Shown: positions 17,472-26,933, numbered from the stretch's first letter. The stretch is DNA of 64,000 nucleotides from Pseudomonas sp. PDM15 (GCF_014851565.1 NZ_JACVAA010000006.1:310001-374000), one strand, 5' to 3'. Made by a program: numbers and translations. The notes: generated by a model not told the origin, from the sequence alone.

Positions 17472-17923
17472 GGCGCCAGGCAGGTATGACCCTCATCGAG
17501 CTGGTGATCACAATCGTGATTGTCGGCATCGCCGCTGCCGCGCTTTTCAGTGCCATGGCGGCCATTACAGGGCGCTCTGCCGACCCGCTGTTGCGGCAGC
17601 AAAGTCTGGCGATTGCCGAAGCTTATCTGGAAGAAGTCCTGCTGCAGCCGTTTCTCGACCCGAGCAATGCGGTATGTCCGGCACCCCCGGCCAGTCGGGC
17701 CACTTACGACAACGTCTGCGACTATAACGGCGTCAATGACAATGGTGCTCGCGATGCTCGTGGCCAGTCCATCGCCGCGCTAGCGGGCTATCGCGTACAG
17801 GTGTCGGTCGCGCCCCAGGCCTGGGCCGGCTTGGCTGCGGCCAATGCGCTCTACGTGCAGGTAACCGTGACCGATCCAGCCGGCCAGACGCTGCAGCTTG
17901 GCAGCTACAGGACGCGATACTGA
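17468..17923 (+). CDS. mshD: MSHA minor pilin MshD
   Basis: Prepilin-like protein of 151 residues: leader MRRQAG, mature start MTLIELVITIVIVGI with Glu5, then LLRQQSLAIAEAYLEEVLLQP, typical of GspI/MshD-type minor pilins. Start overlaps the mshC stop and stop overlaps the mshO start (TGATG). Confidence 0.87.
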   Translation: MRRQAGMTLIELVITIVIVGIAAAALFSAMAAITGRSADPLLRQQSLAIAEAYLEEVLLQPFLDPSNAVCPAPPASRATYDNVCDYNGVNDNGARDARGQSIAALAGYRVQVSVAPQAWAGLAAANALYVQVTVTDPAGQTLQLGSYRTRY

Positions 17924-18804
17924 TGTCGCGCCTCCGTGGATTCACACTGGTCGAACTGGTGATGGTCATTGCCTTGTCCGGGCTGGTGGCGCTGATGATC
18001 AGCACCGTCCTGTCGCGGCCGCTTGAGGGCTTTGCCGGCCAAAGCCGGCGGGCGATCCTGGTGGATCAGGCCGCCGGTGCGCTGAATCGCATGAGCCGCG
18101 ATGTGCGTCTTGCCATTCCGAATTCACTGCGTGTCTCGGCCAATGGACAAGCGGTGGAGCTGTTGCTGATTCATAGCGCGGCGCGTTATCGGCCCAACCG
18201 AGCCGGCGGCGAGGGGCTGAGCTTCTCCACCGCTGCCGCCGGTAGCTGTGGCAGCTCGACTGTTGGTGGGCGCTGCGACAGCGTGCAGGTGTTGGATGCC
18301 GGCATCAATCCGGCCGGCGCCAACTGGATGGTGCTGTACAACGTTGGCGCCGTGTCGGGTGGGGTCCCTGAGCCGGGCAGTAACGTCTGGGGTGGGGGTA
18401 ATCCAGGGGTGATCACCCCTACTGGCACTACCTTCAACGTGGTCAATGCCGCTCCGGCGGGAGAGAGCCAGATCATTCTGGGCAACCTCCCGGCCAGCGG
18501 TTTCCAGTTCACTTTCGCTTCGCCGCAGCGGCGTCTCTATCTGGCACAGACGGTTGTGGGCTATCGCTGCAGCGGCGGCCAGTTGCTGCGCTACAGCTAC
18601 AACCAACTGCTGGGGGCGATTCCGAATACGCCGCCTGCGGGCTCCAACCCGCAGCCGGTTGCGGCCAACGTCGCTAGCTGCGGTTTCGTTTACCAGTCCG
18701 GCAGCACCCAGCGCTCCGGGTTGCTCGCCCTCAATCTGCAGCTCAGCCAGGCCGGCGAGAGCGTGCAACTGATGCAACAGGTCCACGTCGACAATGCGCC
18801 CTGA
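17923..18804 (+). CDS. mshO: MSHA minor pilin MshO (GspJ-like)
   Basis: A 293-residue prepilin: leader MSRLRG, mature start FTLVELVMVIALSGLV, then the GspJ-like region with NRMSRDVRLAIPNSLRV. Its larger globular domain is typical of the J-type minor pilin. It is translationally coupled to mshD and overlaps the presumed start of mshP. Confidence 0.88.
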   Translation: MSRLRGFTLVELVMVIALSGLVALMISTVLSRPLEGFAGQSRRAILVDQAAGALNRMSRDVRLAIPNSLRVSANGQAVELLLIHSAARYRPNRAGGEGLSFSTAAAGSCGSSTVGGRCDSVQVLDAGINPAGANWMVLYNVGAVSGGVPEPGSNVWGGGNPGVITPTGTTFNVVNAAPAGESQIILGNLPASGFQFTFASPQRRLYLAQTVVGYRCSGGQLLRYSYNQLLGAIPNTPPAGSNPQPVAANVASCGFVYQSGSTQRSGLLALNLQLSQAGESVQLMQQVHVDNAP

Positions 18805-19210
18805 ATCCATGATCCGTCGACAGGCCGGCTTCGGTCTGGTGGCCGCCATGTTCCTGATCATCGTGGTGGCGCTGGTGATCGCCGCTATGTCTCGCTTGTC
18901 GTCTGCTCAGCATGGCACCAACAGCCTGGCCATCCAGCAGGCGCGAGCCTATCAGGCCGCGAGGTCAGGCCTGGACTGGGGCATCACTCAGGCTATAAAT
19001 GCTGGTAATTGTGCTGCAGGCAATCCCAGTCTGGCGGGTGGCAACCTGAGCGACTTCGCCGTGGTGGTCGCCTGCACCAGTTCCGGCTATACCAACGAGC
19101 AGGGTACGGCCATCACCATTTTTCGTTTTACCGCCACGGCACAGAATGGTGCGCCCGGAGGGCGCCCTGACTATGCCTTCCGACAATTGACTGCAGTAGT
19201 CGAGAGATAG
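18794..19210 (+). CDS. mshP: MSHA minor pilin MshP (GspK-like tip subunit)
   Basis: A 138-residue protein with leader MRPESMIRRQAG before FGLVAAMFLIIVVALVI. It lacks the Glu5 of other pilins, as in GspK/PilX-type tip subunits. A second in-frame ATG at 18809 would give MIRRQAG..., a more typical short leader, so the true start may be 15 bp downstream. The last gene before mshQ, with two bases between. Confidence 0.82.
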   Translation: MRPESMIRRQAGFGLVAAMFLIIVVALVIAAMSRLSSAQHGTNSLAIQQARAYQAARSGLDWGITQAINAGNCAAGNPSLAGGNLSDFAVVVACTSSGYTNEQGTAITIFRFTATAQNGAPGGRPDYAFRQLTAVVER

Positions 19211-19212
19211 CG

Positions 19213-22200
19213 ATGGTCACGCAGCGATTCCGCTTTTCGCGCCTGATGCTTATGTTCTTCTGTCTGCTGCTACCGGGGCTGGTGCAGGCTGCCACCTATA
19301 CATTCGGCCAGGGCTGGTTCTCCACTCACAATCCGCCGCCCTGCCAGAGCGGCAGTTGGAGCAACAGCGGCAGCACCTACGCCTGTAGTGGGAGGGTAGT
19401 GCTGGGCGCCGGAGATGTGGTGATAGTGTCGACGGCCTTTCTCGAGCCGCTCGACAGCATAACCATTGTGGCAACTGGTGGGTTCACCCTGGTGGGCAAT
19501 ACCATCGGTACTGCAGCCAAGAACATCTCACTGCGCACGGACTACAGCACCGTCACTGCAACGGGGACAAATACCATCAATGGTTCAGTGACGTCCGGCA
19601 GCGGAGCCATCTCGTTGGCGGGCACAACGCTTAACGGCTCGTTGCAGTCCAACAGCGGCTCCATCACCCTCAATGGCACGTCGGTCAGCGGCACCCTGAC
19701 CAGCAGCGGTCAGAATAACCTGACCAACAGCAGCATCACTGGCGCGGCGAATATCAGCAGCTCGTTAAGTGCCACCGGAACCAGTTTCGGCAGTAGCGTG
19801 ACGACTACTGGAACGGCGGACTTCAACGCTGGCAGCGTGGCGGGCAACCTGCAGTCTTCCAGTAACCTTACATCGATCAACGGCACCACGTTCGGCGGAA
19901 CGCTGACCAGCACTAACGGCTCAGTTAGCCTTGGCGGCGGCAGTGTCACAGGGTTGGTTCGCAGCGGCTGCTGCCAGGTTACGACCAGCGGCACCAACCT
20001 TCAGGCGGGTGCACGCTCGGACTCTGCAGGATTGAGCATTACCGGCGGCACCATTCAGGGCGATTTCTATGCTGCCAACAATGCCGCCAACTTCAATGGA
20101 GTGACCATGACCAGCGGCACCCTAACGGGTGCCAGTACGGCAACCTTTACCAATAGTACGTTGGGCAGCTCTGGCACCTTGGTGACGGTGACCACGCAAA
20201 GCGGAGCAGTCAACCTCAATAACACCACGGCCTACGGCGACTTCACAGCGCCTAATTACTCGACCATTTACGTCAACAGCCCGAGCACGGTTACCGGTAC
20301 CTGCCTGCCCAACTCGACTCCTGCCAATGCGTGCAAGGCGGTACCCACACCAACCTGTTTCACGGACAACTACAACCGTAGTGCTCTGGGGAGCGACGAC
20401 TGGGCCGTGACCAGCCGCAATGGCTCATTCGGTGTGCCACGAATCATCAGCAACCGCCTGCGCCTGACCGACAACTCGGGGAACGTTGCCACTGGCGCGA
20501 CCTTCCAGCGTCTGCTTCCGGCAGTCGACAACTTCGTCCAGGTGCAATTCAAGTACTACGCCTACAACGGCAGCGGCGCCGATGGTATCGCTGTGACGTT
20601 CTCCGACGCGGGGGTGACGCCGCAGCCCGGAGGCTATGGCGGCTCCCTGGGCTATGCGCAACTGAACGGTACCAGCGGGTTTGCCGGCGGCTGGCTGGGA
20701 ATCGCGCTGGACGAATTCGGCAATTTCTCCAACCCTACGGAAACTCGCAACGGCGGCCCGGGTGCGCGGCAGGACTCGGTATCGATTCGTGGCTCCGGGG
20801 CAGGCACGACGGGTTATCGCTACCTGTCGGGAACTGCTGCCAATCTCAGCCCCGGGGTCGACTCCACCAGCACCGCCGTAGGTCCAGGGCATACCTATCG
20901 CATCACCCTCGACAGTCGGACCACTGGCAAGACCATGGTGACGGTCGAGCGCAATACGGGATCTGGTTTCGTGACACTGATTCCGACCTTTGATGCGCAG
21001 GCGCAGGCAGGACAAGCAGACTTGCCGAGTGACTTTTTCATGTCGGTGACCGGCTCTACCGGGGGCTCCAACAACATCCACGAGTTGGATGACTTCCAGA
21101 TATGTGCTAACCGGATGAATCCGGTGGGGCAGCAGGTAGACCACTTCGAGTACATCTATTCCGGTAGTGCGCTTACTTGCAATCCGCAGTCGGTGACTAT
21201 CAAAGCCTGTCAGAACGCGAGTTGCTCAAGTCTCTACACCGATCCAGTGATCGTGACTTTGAGTCCGACGGCTGCCTGGACGGCAACTGCTCCTGCCTCC
21301 ATCTCGAGTGGGAACGTTCTGACCTTCTCCGGAGGCACTGCGACTGCACAGTTACGCAGCGCGGCTGGGGAAGTCACGGTCGGCGAGTCGAGTTCTATCC
21401 CGGCTGTCCGCCCCCTGAGTCAGAGGGTCTGTTCAACCAGTGGCTGCAAGATCACGTTCGCCGACACAGGTTTCCTGATCACTGTGCCTGACCTGATTGC
21501 CGGCAAGGAGGCAGAGGCTACCATCCAGGCCGTGCGCAAGTCGGATAACGCGGCGGTCTGTGTGCCGAGTTTCGATAGGGTGACTCGCGATGTGCGCCTC
21601 AATGCGACCTACAGCGATCCGACCACAGGCACCAAGTCGGTAGTGATCAACGGAACCGCCATTACCACTACGACCGTAGCCACTGCCGCATCGGCCACGC
21701 CGACCACGTTCAGTCTGTATTTCGATGCAACTAGTACGGTCTCTCCGAAGCCGAAAGTGCGCTACAACGATGCCGGGCTGATGACGCTGAATGCTTCTCT
21801 CGTCGATATCCCGGCGAACCCGCTGATAACCGGCACCGACCAGTTCGTCAGTAGACCCTACGGCTTATGCATCATGACGGGATCTCAGGCCGGGACTGAT
21901 TATTCGGCGAGCTCTCCAGTCTTCGCCAATGTCAGGGCGGGAGACCTGTTCGGCGTGCAGATCCGGCCGGTGATCTGGACCAGCCAGACCGACGCGGCGC
22001 CACCCTTGCTGGCGGACAATATCTGCTGGGACAAGAGTGTTCCGCCAAACCCCATAGAGGGAACGCCCAACTATCAGCAGACCTCCGTGCCCTTGGGATT
22101 GGCGATTCTGGAGCCAGTCGGTGGCAGGGTCGCCAGCATCCTCGGGGCCGATATCGCCACCCCCGATCCCTACAGGTACAACCATCCGCTTGCCGCCAGC

Positions 22201-23259
22201 GGTGCGCCCAACGCACCGACAACGATTTCCCGCTCCATAGCCGAGGTGGGTGTGTTCCGGCTGACGGCAACGCCCCCGACATACCTGGGAGCCTCGATGG
22301 CGCATGCGTCAAGCCAAAGCGGCCGGGTCGGACGCTTCATCCCTGCATACCTGGGATTGTCCGGCGGGGCCGCGCTGACGCCAAGTTGCGGAGGATTCAG
22401 TTACCAGGGGCAGTCGATCAGCTTCGCGACCAGTCAGGAGCCGAGGCTTACGGTAACGGGCTACAACCGACAGGGCCAGGTTACGCAGAACTATGACCGA
22501 GGCGGCTTCTGGCGTCTGCCAACCCCAGCGCGTGACGCCTATGTTTCGGTGATCAGTGGGCGCAGCGGGTTGAATGCGCGGCTGACCAGTCAAGGAACAT
22601 TGACTACTTCAGTCATCGATACCGTCCCCGGTGGGGACGGTCTTAAGACCTTCTCCTGGGCAGGCGAGCAGCTGGTATATGGCTTGACCAATCCAGTCAC
22701 TCTTCCAGAAGGCAACGATTATCCCGTGGCTGCCGCTATCAGGCAGGGGTTCTCAATCGCAGCGCTGACCGATGCCGATGGCGCCTGCTATATGGCCGGC
22801 GGCTCGGTCTGCAATGCCTACAGCTTCGATTTCGGCGGCAGCGAAATACGTCTGGGACGTCTGCGCATCGGCAATGCCAGCGGCTCGGAGTTGCAGAGCT
22901 TGAGCCTGCCGGTGACGCTGGAGACTTGGCAGAACGTCGCCGGCGGCAGCTTCCAGCCTGAAACCGGGGATACCTGTACCGTGCTGGGCACTGCGGCGTT
23001 GGACGGCTACAACGGCAACCTGGCGGCGGGCGAGACGACGCCAACGACAGGGCAAATTGCGGCGGGCCGCTGGAACATATCGCTCAGTGCCCCCGGAGCC
23101 GGCAATGACGGTAGCGTGCAGGCCCGTTTCGACACCGCTGCGGCGTGGTTGCGCTATCCCTGGGACGGCGTGAGTCGCACCGAGGCGCGTGGTCTTGCCA
23201 GCTTCGGTACGTACAAGGGTGCGACCCCGCTGATCTTCCGCCGCGAGCTGTATCGCTGA
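19213..23259 (+). CDS. mshQ: MSHA-associated giant surface protein MshQ
   Basis: A 1348-residue exported protein closing the locus. Signal peptide about 1-26 (ending VQA). Residues about 110-370 form roughly thirteen degenerate 18-residue repeats (pattern GT(S/T)(L/V/F)xGxLxSxxGxxxLN), which look like a parallel beta-helix. A lectin-like domain follows (about 375-635, starting FTDNYNRSALGSDDW and ending ELDDFQICAN), then the MshQ/DUF6701 C-terminal half with Ig-like strands. It is probably an adhesive tip or pilus-associated adhesin. Its base composition is less GC-rich than the core genes. Function in adhesion is inferred from family and position. Confidence 0.88.
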   Translation: MVTQRFRFSRLMLMFFCLLLPGLVQAATYTFGQGWFSTHNPPPCQSGSWSNSGSTYACSGRVVLGAGDVVIVSTAFLEPLDSITIVATGGFTLVGNTIGTAAKNISLRTDYSTVTATGTNTINGSVTSGSGAISLAGTTLNGSLQSNSGSITLNGTSVSGTLTSSGQNNLTNSSITGAANISSSLSATGTSFGSSVTTTGTADFNAGSVAGNLQSSSNLTSINGTTFGGTLTSTNGSVSLGGGSVTGLVRSGCCQVTTSGTNLQAGARSDSAGLSITGGTIQGDFYAANNAANFNGVTMTSGTLTGASTATFTNSTLGSSGTLVTVTTQSGAVNLNNTTAYGDFTAPNYSTIYVNSPSTVTGTCLPNSTPANACKAVPTPTCFTDNYNRSALGSDDWAVTSRNGSFGVPRIISNRLRLTDNSGNVATGATFQRLLPAVDNFVQVQFKYYAYNGSGADGIAVTFSDAGVTPQPGGYGGSLGYAQLNGTSGFAGGWLGIALDEFGNFSNPTETRNGGPGARQDSVSIRGSGAGTTGYRYLSGTAANLSPGVDSTSTAVGPGHTYRITLDSRTTGKTMVTVERNTGSGFVTLIPTFDAQAQAGQADLPSDFFMSVTGSTGGSNNIHELDDFQICANRMNPVGQQVDHFEYIYSGSALTCNPQSVTIKACQNASCSSLYTDPVIVTLSPTAAWTATAPASISSGNVLTFSGGTATAQLRSAAGEVTVGESSSIPAVRPLSQRVCSTSGCKITFADTGFLITVPDLIAGKEAEATIQAVRKSDNAAVCVPSFDRVTRDVRLNATYSDPTTGTKSVVINGTAITTTTVATAASATPTTFSLYFDATSTVSPKPKVRYNDAGLMTLNASLVDIPANPLITGTDQFVSRPYGLCIMTGSQAGTDYSASSPVFANVRAGDLFGVQIRPVIWTSQTDAAPPLLADNICWDKSVPPNPIEGTPNYQQTSVPLGLAILEPVGGRVASILGADIATPDPYRYNHPLAASGAPNAPTTISRSIAEVGVFRLTATPPTYLGASMAHASSQSGRVGRFIPAYLGLSGGAALTPSCGGFSYQGQSISFATSQEPRLTVTGYNRQGQVTQNYDRGGFWRLPTPARDAYVSVISGRSGLNARLTSQGTLTTSVIDTVPGGDGLKTFSWAGEQLVYGLTNPVTLPEGNDYPVAAAIRQGFSIAALTDADGACYMAGGSVCNAYSFDFGGSEIRLGRLRIGNASGSELQSLSLPVTLETWQNVAGGSFQPETGDTCTVLGTAALDGYNGNLAAGETTPTTGQIAAGRWNISLSAPGAGNDGSVQARFDTAAAWLRYPWDGVSRTEARGLASFGTYKGATPLIFRRELYR

Positions 23260-23705
23260 CCAGCATCGGTGCGGCCTGCACCAGAACTGAACGTGCCGTC
23301 AGGAAGCGATTCGGCAGTAAATCCCCGGCCGAAGTGCTGCGCTGCCGCCTCCTGAATGGCTCCAGGTCCGGAAACAGGGTCTCGGAAAGCAAAAAGGCCG
23401 CCTCTGGGGCGGCCTTTTTGCCTGGGGTGTAAAAGAGGGGATTCCCCGGCCTGCCTGTACCAAGGTCCCCAAAACTGGAGTTACCTGATACTAAGCATGA
23501 GGTGTGCCAGTTTTATTACGGAGCGCATTTGGCTGGTTTCCTGCTGCCAGCGTCTTCAGCAACGCCCGGAATTGGTGAGCGGCGCACAGCGGAGGGGCAT
23601 GCAGGGAGCGGGTTGTGAGCGCTTGCACGCCCGCCGCCGGACAGTCGCGCGAGTGAGCCGGGAGATGGCTAGTCTTAGGAGGTCCCTCGTAGTCGGAAGT
23701 CGGGC
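23260..23705. other. Intergenic region after mshQ
   Basis: 446 bp without a supported gene. It holds the msh terminator at 23389-23422. The remainder has no repeat or convincing promoter, and the open frames crossing it lack ribosome sites and coding character. A purine-rich AGGAGG at about 23678 lies too far from the next ATG to be its ribosome site. Confidence 0.6.
23389..23422 (+). terminator. Terminator of the msh operon
   Basis: AAAAAGGCCGCC - loop - GGCGGCCTTTTT: a seven-pair GC stem flanked by A and T runs, so potentially bidirectional. It is the first strong terminator after mshQ and marks the end of the 17-kb operon. Confidence 0.85.
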
Positions 23706-24452
23706 ATGAATCGGTTCCCTGGTATCGCGCTGCTGGTCGCCCTGCTCCTGGGAGAGCCGGCGGTGGCCGAGCACCTGCGGCTTACTGGTGACTCCTGGCC
23801 TCCCTTCACCGATCAGCGTCTGCCCAACAACGGCCTGGCTGCCGACCTGGTGAGCACGGCGCTGCAGCGTGCCGGGCATACCACCGAATACGTCGAGGTG
23901 CCCTGGGCGCGGGTGCTGCGTGGTCTGCAGCAGGGCGACTACGACGTGATCGTGGCCGCCTGGTACAGCGCCGAGCGCACCCAGTTCGGGCTGTTCTCCG
24001 ATCCCTATCTGGTCAACCGCATCCGCTTCCTGCGCCGCGCCGGCATGCCCATCGAGTACGACGGGCTGGATAGCCTGAAGCCGCACAGCATTGCCGTGGT
24101 GCGTGGCTACAGCTACGACGCGGCCTTCGATGCCGCCCAGGGGTTGAGCAAGGTGCCGGTGCTGGAGTTCGCCATGGGCGCGCGCATGCTGGCCGCCGGG
24201 CGGGTGCAGCTGACCCTGGAAGACGAGCTGGTGGCGCAGTACCACCTCAATCGCGACCTGCGCGAGGTGCGCGATGCAATAGAGTTCGTCGAGGTGCCGC
24301 TGAGCGAGAACGGCCTGCACATTCTGGTGCGCCGTAGCCACCCGATGCACCAGCAGATCGTCCGCGAGTTCAACGCCAATATCGCGGCGATGCGTGCGGA
24401 CGGAGGCTACCGGCGTATCTTCCAGCGCCATGGTCTGGCCAGCGGCGATTAG
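23706..24452 (+). CDS. Periplasmic solute-binding protein (SBP_bac_3 family)
   Basis: A 248-residue exported protein: signal peptide 1-21 (ending AVA), then a type-3 solute-binding fold with WPPFTDQRLPNNGLAADLV, LQQGDYDVIVAAWYSAERT and PYLVNRIRFL. No ABC permease or ATPase is adjacent, so it may be an orphan binding or sensing protein. Ligand unknown; amino-acid-like ligands are typical of the family. Confidence 0.85.
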   Translation: MNRFPGIALLVALLLGEPAVAEHLRLTGDSWPPFTDQRLPNNGLAADLVSTALQRAGHTTEYVEVPWARVLRGLQQGDYDVIVAAWYSAERTQFGLFSDPYLVNRIRFLRRAGMPIEYDGLDSLKPHSIAVVRGYSYDAAFDAAQGLSKVPVLEFAMGARMLAAGRVQLTLEDELVAQYHLNRDLREVRDAIEFVEVPLSENGLHILVRRSHPMHQQIVREFNANIAAMRADGGYRRIFQRHGLASGD

Positions 24453-24460
24453 CGAGCGAT

Positions 24461-24598
24461 TCCCTCTCCCTTCGGAGAGGGCGCCCGAAGGACGGTGAGG
24501 GAGTGGCGTGTTGATAGATCACCCCGGCCTTCGGCTTTGGCATCCTGCGGCGGTCTAGCTTCCTCATCCCAACCCTTTCCCTGAGGGAGAGGGGCAGG
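24461..24598. repeat. Inverted pair of CCCTCTCCC/GGGAGAGGG palindromic elements
   Basis: The space between the convergent binding-protein and dbpA genes holds two related hairpins in opposite orientation: CCCTCTCCCTTCGGAGAGGG at 24462-24481 followed by GGACGGTGAGGGAG, and CCTCATCCC...CCCTGAGGGAGAGGGG at 24563-24594. Similar GGGAGAGGG...GGTGAGGG units recur in gammaproteobacterial intergenic DNA. They look like a dispersed palindromic repeat that may also terminate transcription. Confidence 0.6.
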
Positions 24599-24601
24599 AC
24601 C

Positions 24602-25975
24602 TCAGAGCATCCGCACGCGCACCGCGCGGCCCTTGATCTTGCCGCTCTGCAGGCGCTGCATGGCCTGCTTGGCGAGGTCGCGATCCACCGCAACGTAGGC
24701 CTGGTAATCGAAGATGGCGATCTTGCCGACCTTGTCGCCGGGGATGCCGGCATCGCCGGTCAGCGCACCGAGGATGTCGCCGGGGCGCAGCTTGTCCTTG
24801 CGCCCGGCGGCCAGACACAGGCTGTGCATCGGCGGCAGCAGCGGCTCGCCCTTGTCCTTCAGTTCGCCGAGCAGCTGCCAGGTCAGCGGGCTGCCCTGCA
24901 GGTCCTCGATGGCCTGGGCGCGACTGGCCTCGCTGGGGGCTACCAGGCTCACGGCCAGGCCCTTCTCGCCGGCGCGGCCGCTGCGGCCGATGCGGTGGAT
25001 ATGCACCTGGGCGTCACGCGCCAGCTCGACGTTGATCACCAGCTCCAGACCGGCGATGTCCAGGCCGCGGGCGGCCACGTCGGTGGCCACCAGCACGCTC
25101 AGGCTGCGGTTGGCGAACAGGGTCAGCACCTGATCGCGGTCGCGCTGCTCCAGGTCGCCGTGCAGGGCGGCGGCGGAAATCTTCTCCGCCTCGAGAATCG
25201 CCGCCAGCTCGTCGCACTGCTGGCGGGTGGCACAGAAGGCTACCGCCGGCTGCTTGCGGAAGTGGCGCAGCAGGCGGATCACCGCCTCCATGCGCTGCTT
25301 GCCGTCGATCTCGTAGAAGCGCTGCTCGATCTGACCGTCGTCGTGCAGAGCCTCCACCTGCACCCGCTCGGGATCACGCAGGAAGCGCGCGGCCAGCTGC
25401 TCGATACCGGCCGGGTAGGTGGCGGAGAACAGCAGGGTCTGGCGGCGCGCCGGGGTCTGCTCGATGACTTCGGCGATGCTGTCGAAGAAGCCCATGTCGA
25501 GCATGCGGTCGGCTTCGTCCAGCACCAGGGTGTTGAGGCCGTCGAGCTTCAGGGTGCCCTTGCGCAAGTGTTCCTGGATGCGTCCCGGGGTGCCGACGAC
25601 TACGTGGGCGCCATGCTCCAGCGAGCCGATCTGAGGGCCGAAGGGCACGCCGCCGCAGAGGGTCAGGATCTTGATGTTGTCCGATGCGCGGGCCAGGCGC
25701 CGCAGTTCCTTGGCTACCTGGTCGGCCAGCTCGCGGGTCGGGCACAGCACCAGCGCCTGGCAGCCGAAGAAGCGTGGATTGAGCGGGTGCAGCAGGCCGA
25801 TGCCGAAGGCCGCAGTCTTGCCGCTGCCGGTCTTGGCCTGGGCGATCAGGTCGCGGCCCTTGAGGATCAGCGGCAGGCTGGCGGCCTGGATCGGCGTCAT
25901 CTCGGCATAGCCGAGGGCGGCGAGGTTGTCGCGCATGGCGGCGGACAGCGACAGGGAGGCGAAGGCGGTGGTCAC
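24602..25975 (-). CDS. dbpA: ATP-dependent RNA helicase DbpA
   Basis: DEAD-box helicase acting on 23S rRNA hairpin 92 during large-subunit assembly. The 457-residue product has the Q motif region, Walker A AKTGSGKT, DEAD motif LVLDEADRML, SAT motif (LFSATYP), HRIGRSGRAG motif VI and the C-terminal DbpA RNA-binding domain (about 385-457, with GDILGALTGDAGIPGDKVGKI). The start is a GTG at 25975. It is convergent with the binding-protein gene and followed by the YihG-like acyltransferase upstream on the same strand. Confidence 0.95.
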   Translation of the reverse strand: MTTAFASLSLSAAMRDNLAALGYAEMTPIQAASLPLILKGRDLIAQAKTGSGKTAAFGIGLLHPLNPRFFGCQALVLCPTRELADQVAKELRRLARASDNIKILTLCGGVPFGPQIGSLEHGAHVVVGTPGRIQEHLRKGTLKLDGLNTLVLDEADRMLDMGFFDSIAEVIEQTPARRQTLLFSATYPAGIEQLAARFLRDPERVQVEALHDDGQIEQRFYEIDGKQRMEAVIRLLRHFRKQPAVAFCATRQQCDELAAILEAEKISAAALHGDLEQRDRDQVLTLFANRSLSVLVATDVAARGLDIAGLELVINVELARDAQVHIHRIGRSGRAGEKGLAVSLVAPSEASRAQAIEDLQGSPLTWQLLGELKDKGEPLLPPMHSLCLAAGRKDKLRPGDILGALTGDAGIPGDKVGKIAIFDYQAYVAVDRDLAKQAMQRLQSGKIKGRAVRVRML

Positions 25976-26045
25976 GGGACGAACCTGGCGGGGAGGGCGG
26001 GCGCGAAGTGTAACAGGCCGCGCCGTCCCGCTCCCGCCGCGCCGA

Positions 26046-26933
26046 TCAGACGCTGCGCTTCAGCTCGGCGATGCGGGCGTCCTTGTCCTGCCACAGCTGG
26101 CTGACCCAGGCCTGCACGTATTGGCGGAATTCCGGGTCGCCCTCGTAGTCGCCGGCCCACAGTGTCGGGTCCAGCTCGCGGGTGCGGATATCCATGATCA
26201 CCCGCGGCACCTGGCCGCTGATCAGCTTCCAGAAGCCCGGTGGGCGCTGGCCCGGGTAGACCAGGGTGACGTCGAGTAATGCATCCAGCTGCGGGCCCAA
26301 GGCCGCCAGGGTGAACGCCACGCCGCCGGCCTTGGGCTTGAGCAGGTGCTGGTAAGGCGAGCCCTGCTGGGCCTGCTTGGCTGGGGTGCAGCGGGTGCCT
26401 TCCAGGTAGTTGACCACCGTCACCGGCAGGTCCTTGAAGCGCTCGCAAGCGCGCCTGGTGATCTCCAGGTCCTTGCCGGCCATTTCCGGGTGCTTGGCCA
26501 GGAATGCCTTTGAGTAGCGCTTCATAAAGGGGTAGTCGAGCGCCCAGAAGGCCAGGCCGAGGAACGGCACCCAGATCAGCTCCTGCTTGAGGAAGAACTT
26601 GAAGTAGGGCGTCTTGCGGTTGAAGGCCTGGACCAGCGCCGGGATGTCGACCCAGGACTGGTGGTTGCTGACCACCAGGTAGGAGCGGTCGCGGCGCAGG
26701 CCCTCGCCGCCGCGGATGTCCCAGACGGTCGGGGTGAGCAGGGCGAAGATCAGCTTGTCGATCTCGGCCCAGGTTTCCGCCACCCACATCACCCCGCGCG
26801 AACAGACGTTGCGCAGGCGCCTGCCCGGCAGCACCAGCTTGAGCAGGGCGATCAGCAGCAGCGGGCCGATCAGGATCAAGGTGTTGAGCAGCAGTAGCAG
26901 GACTACGCTAAAGGCGGTGAGCAGTCGACGCAT
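26046..26933 (-). CDS. YihG-like membrane acyltransferase (PlsC domain)
   Basis: A 295-residue protein with an N-terminal membrane segment (about 5-45, very Leu-rich) and a PlsC domain carrying the HX4D motif in NHQSWVD (about 85) and the acceptor motif EGTR (about 163). It closely matches the YihG class of 1-acylglycerol-phosphate-type acyltransferases, whose role in phospholipid acyl composition is only partly known. The start at 26933 begins the membrane helix; 22 further upstream residues in frame lack a ribosome site. Confidence 0.87.
   Translation of the reverse strand: MRRLLTAFSVVLLLLLNTLILIGPLLLIALLKLVLPGRRLRNVCSRGVMWVAETWAEIDKLIFALLTPTVWDIRGGEGLRRDRSYLVVSNHQSWVDIPALVQAFNRKTPYFKFFLKQELIWVPFLGLAFWALDYPFMKRYSKAFLAKHPEMAGKDLEITRRACERFKDLPVTVVNYLEGTRCTPAKQAQQGSPYQHLLKPKAGGVAFTLAALGPQLDALLDVTLVYPGQRPPGFWKLISGQVPRVIMDIRTRELDPTLWAGDYEGDPEFRQYVQAWVSQLWQDKDARIAELKRSV

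Noticed and set aside
19570..20280. Regular repeats in mshQ considered as a CRISPR or DNA satellite
   Set aside because: The repeats are conserved at protein level (period 18 residues) with divergent DNA, within an open reading frame.
23356..23709. 117-residue open frame spanning the msh terminator
   Set aside because: It reads through a strong terminator hairpin and lacks coding character.
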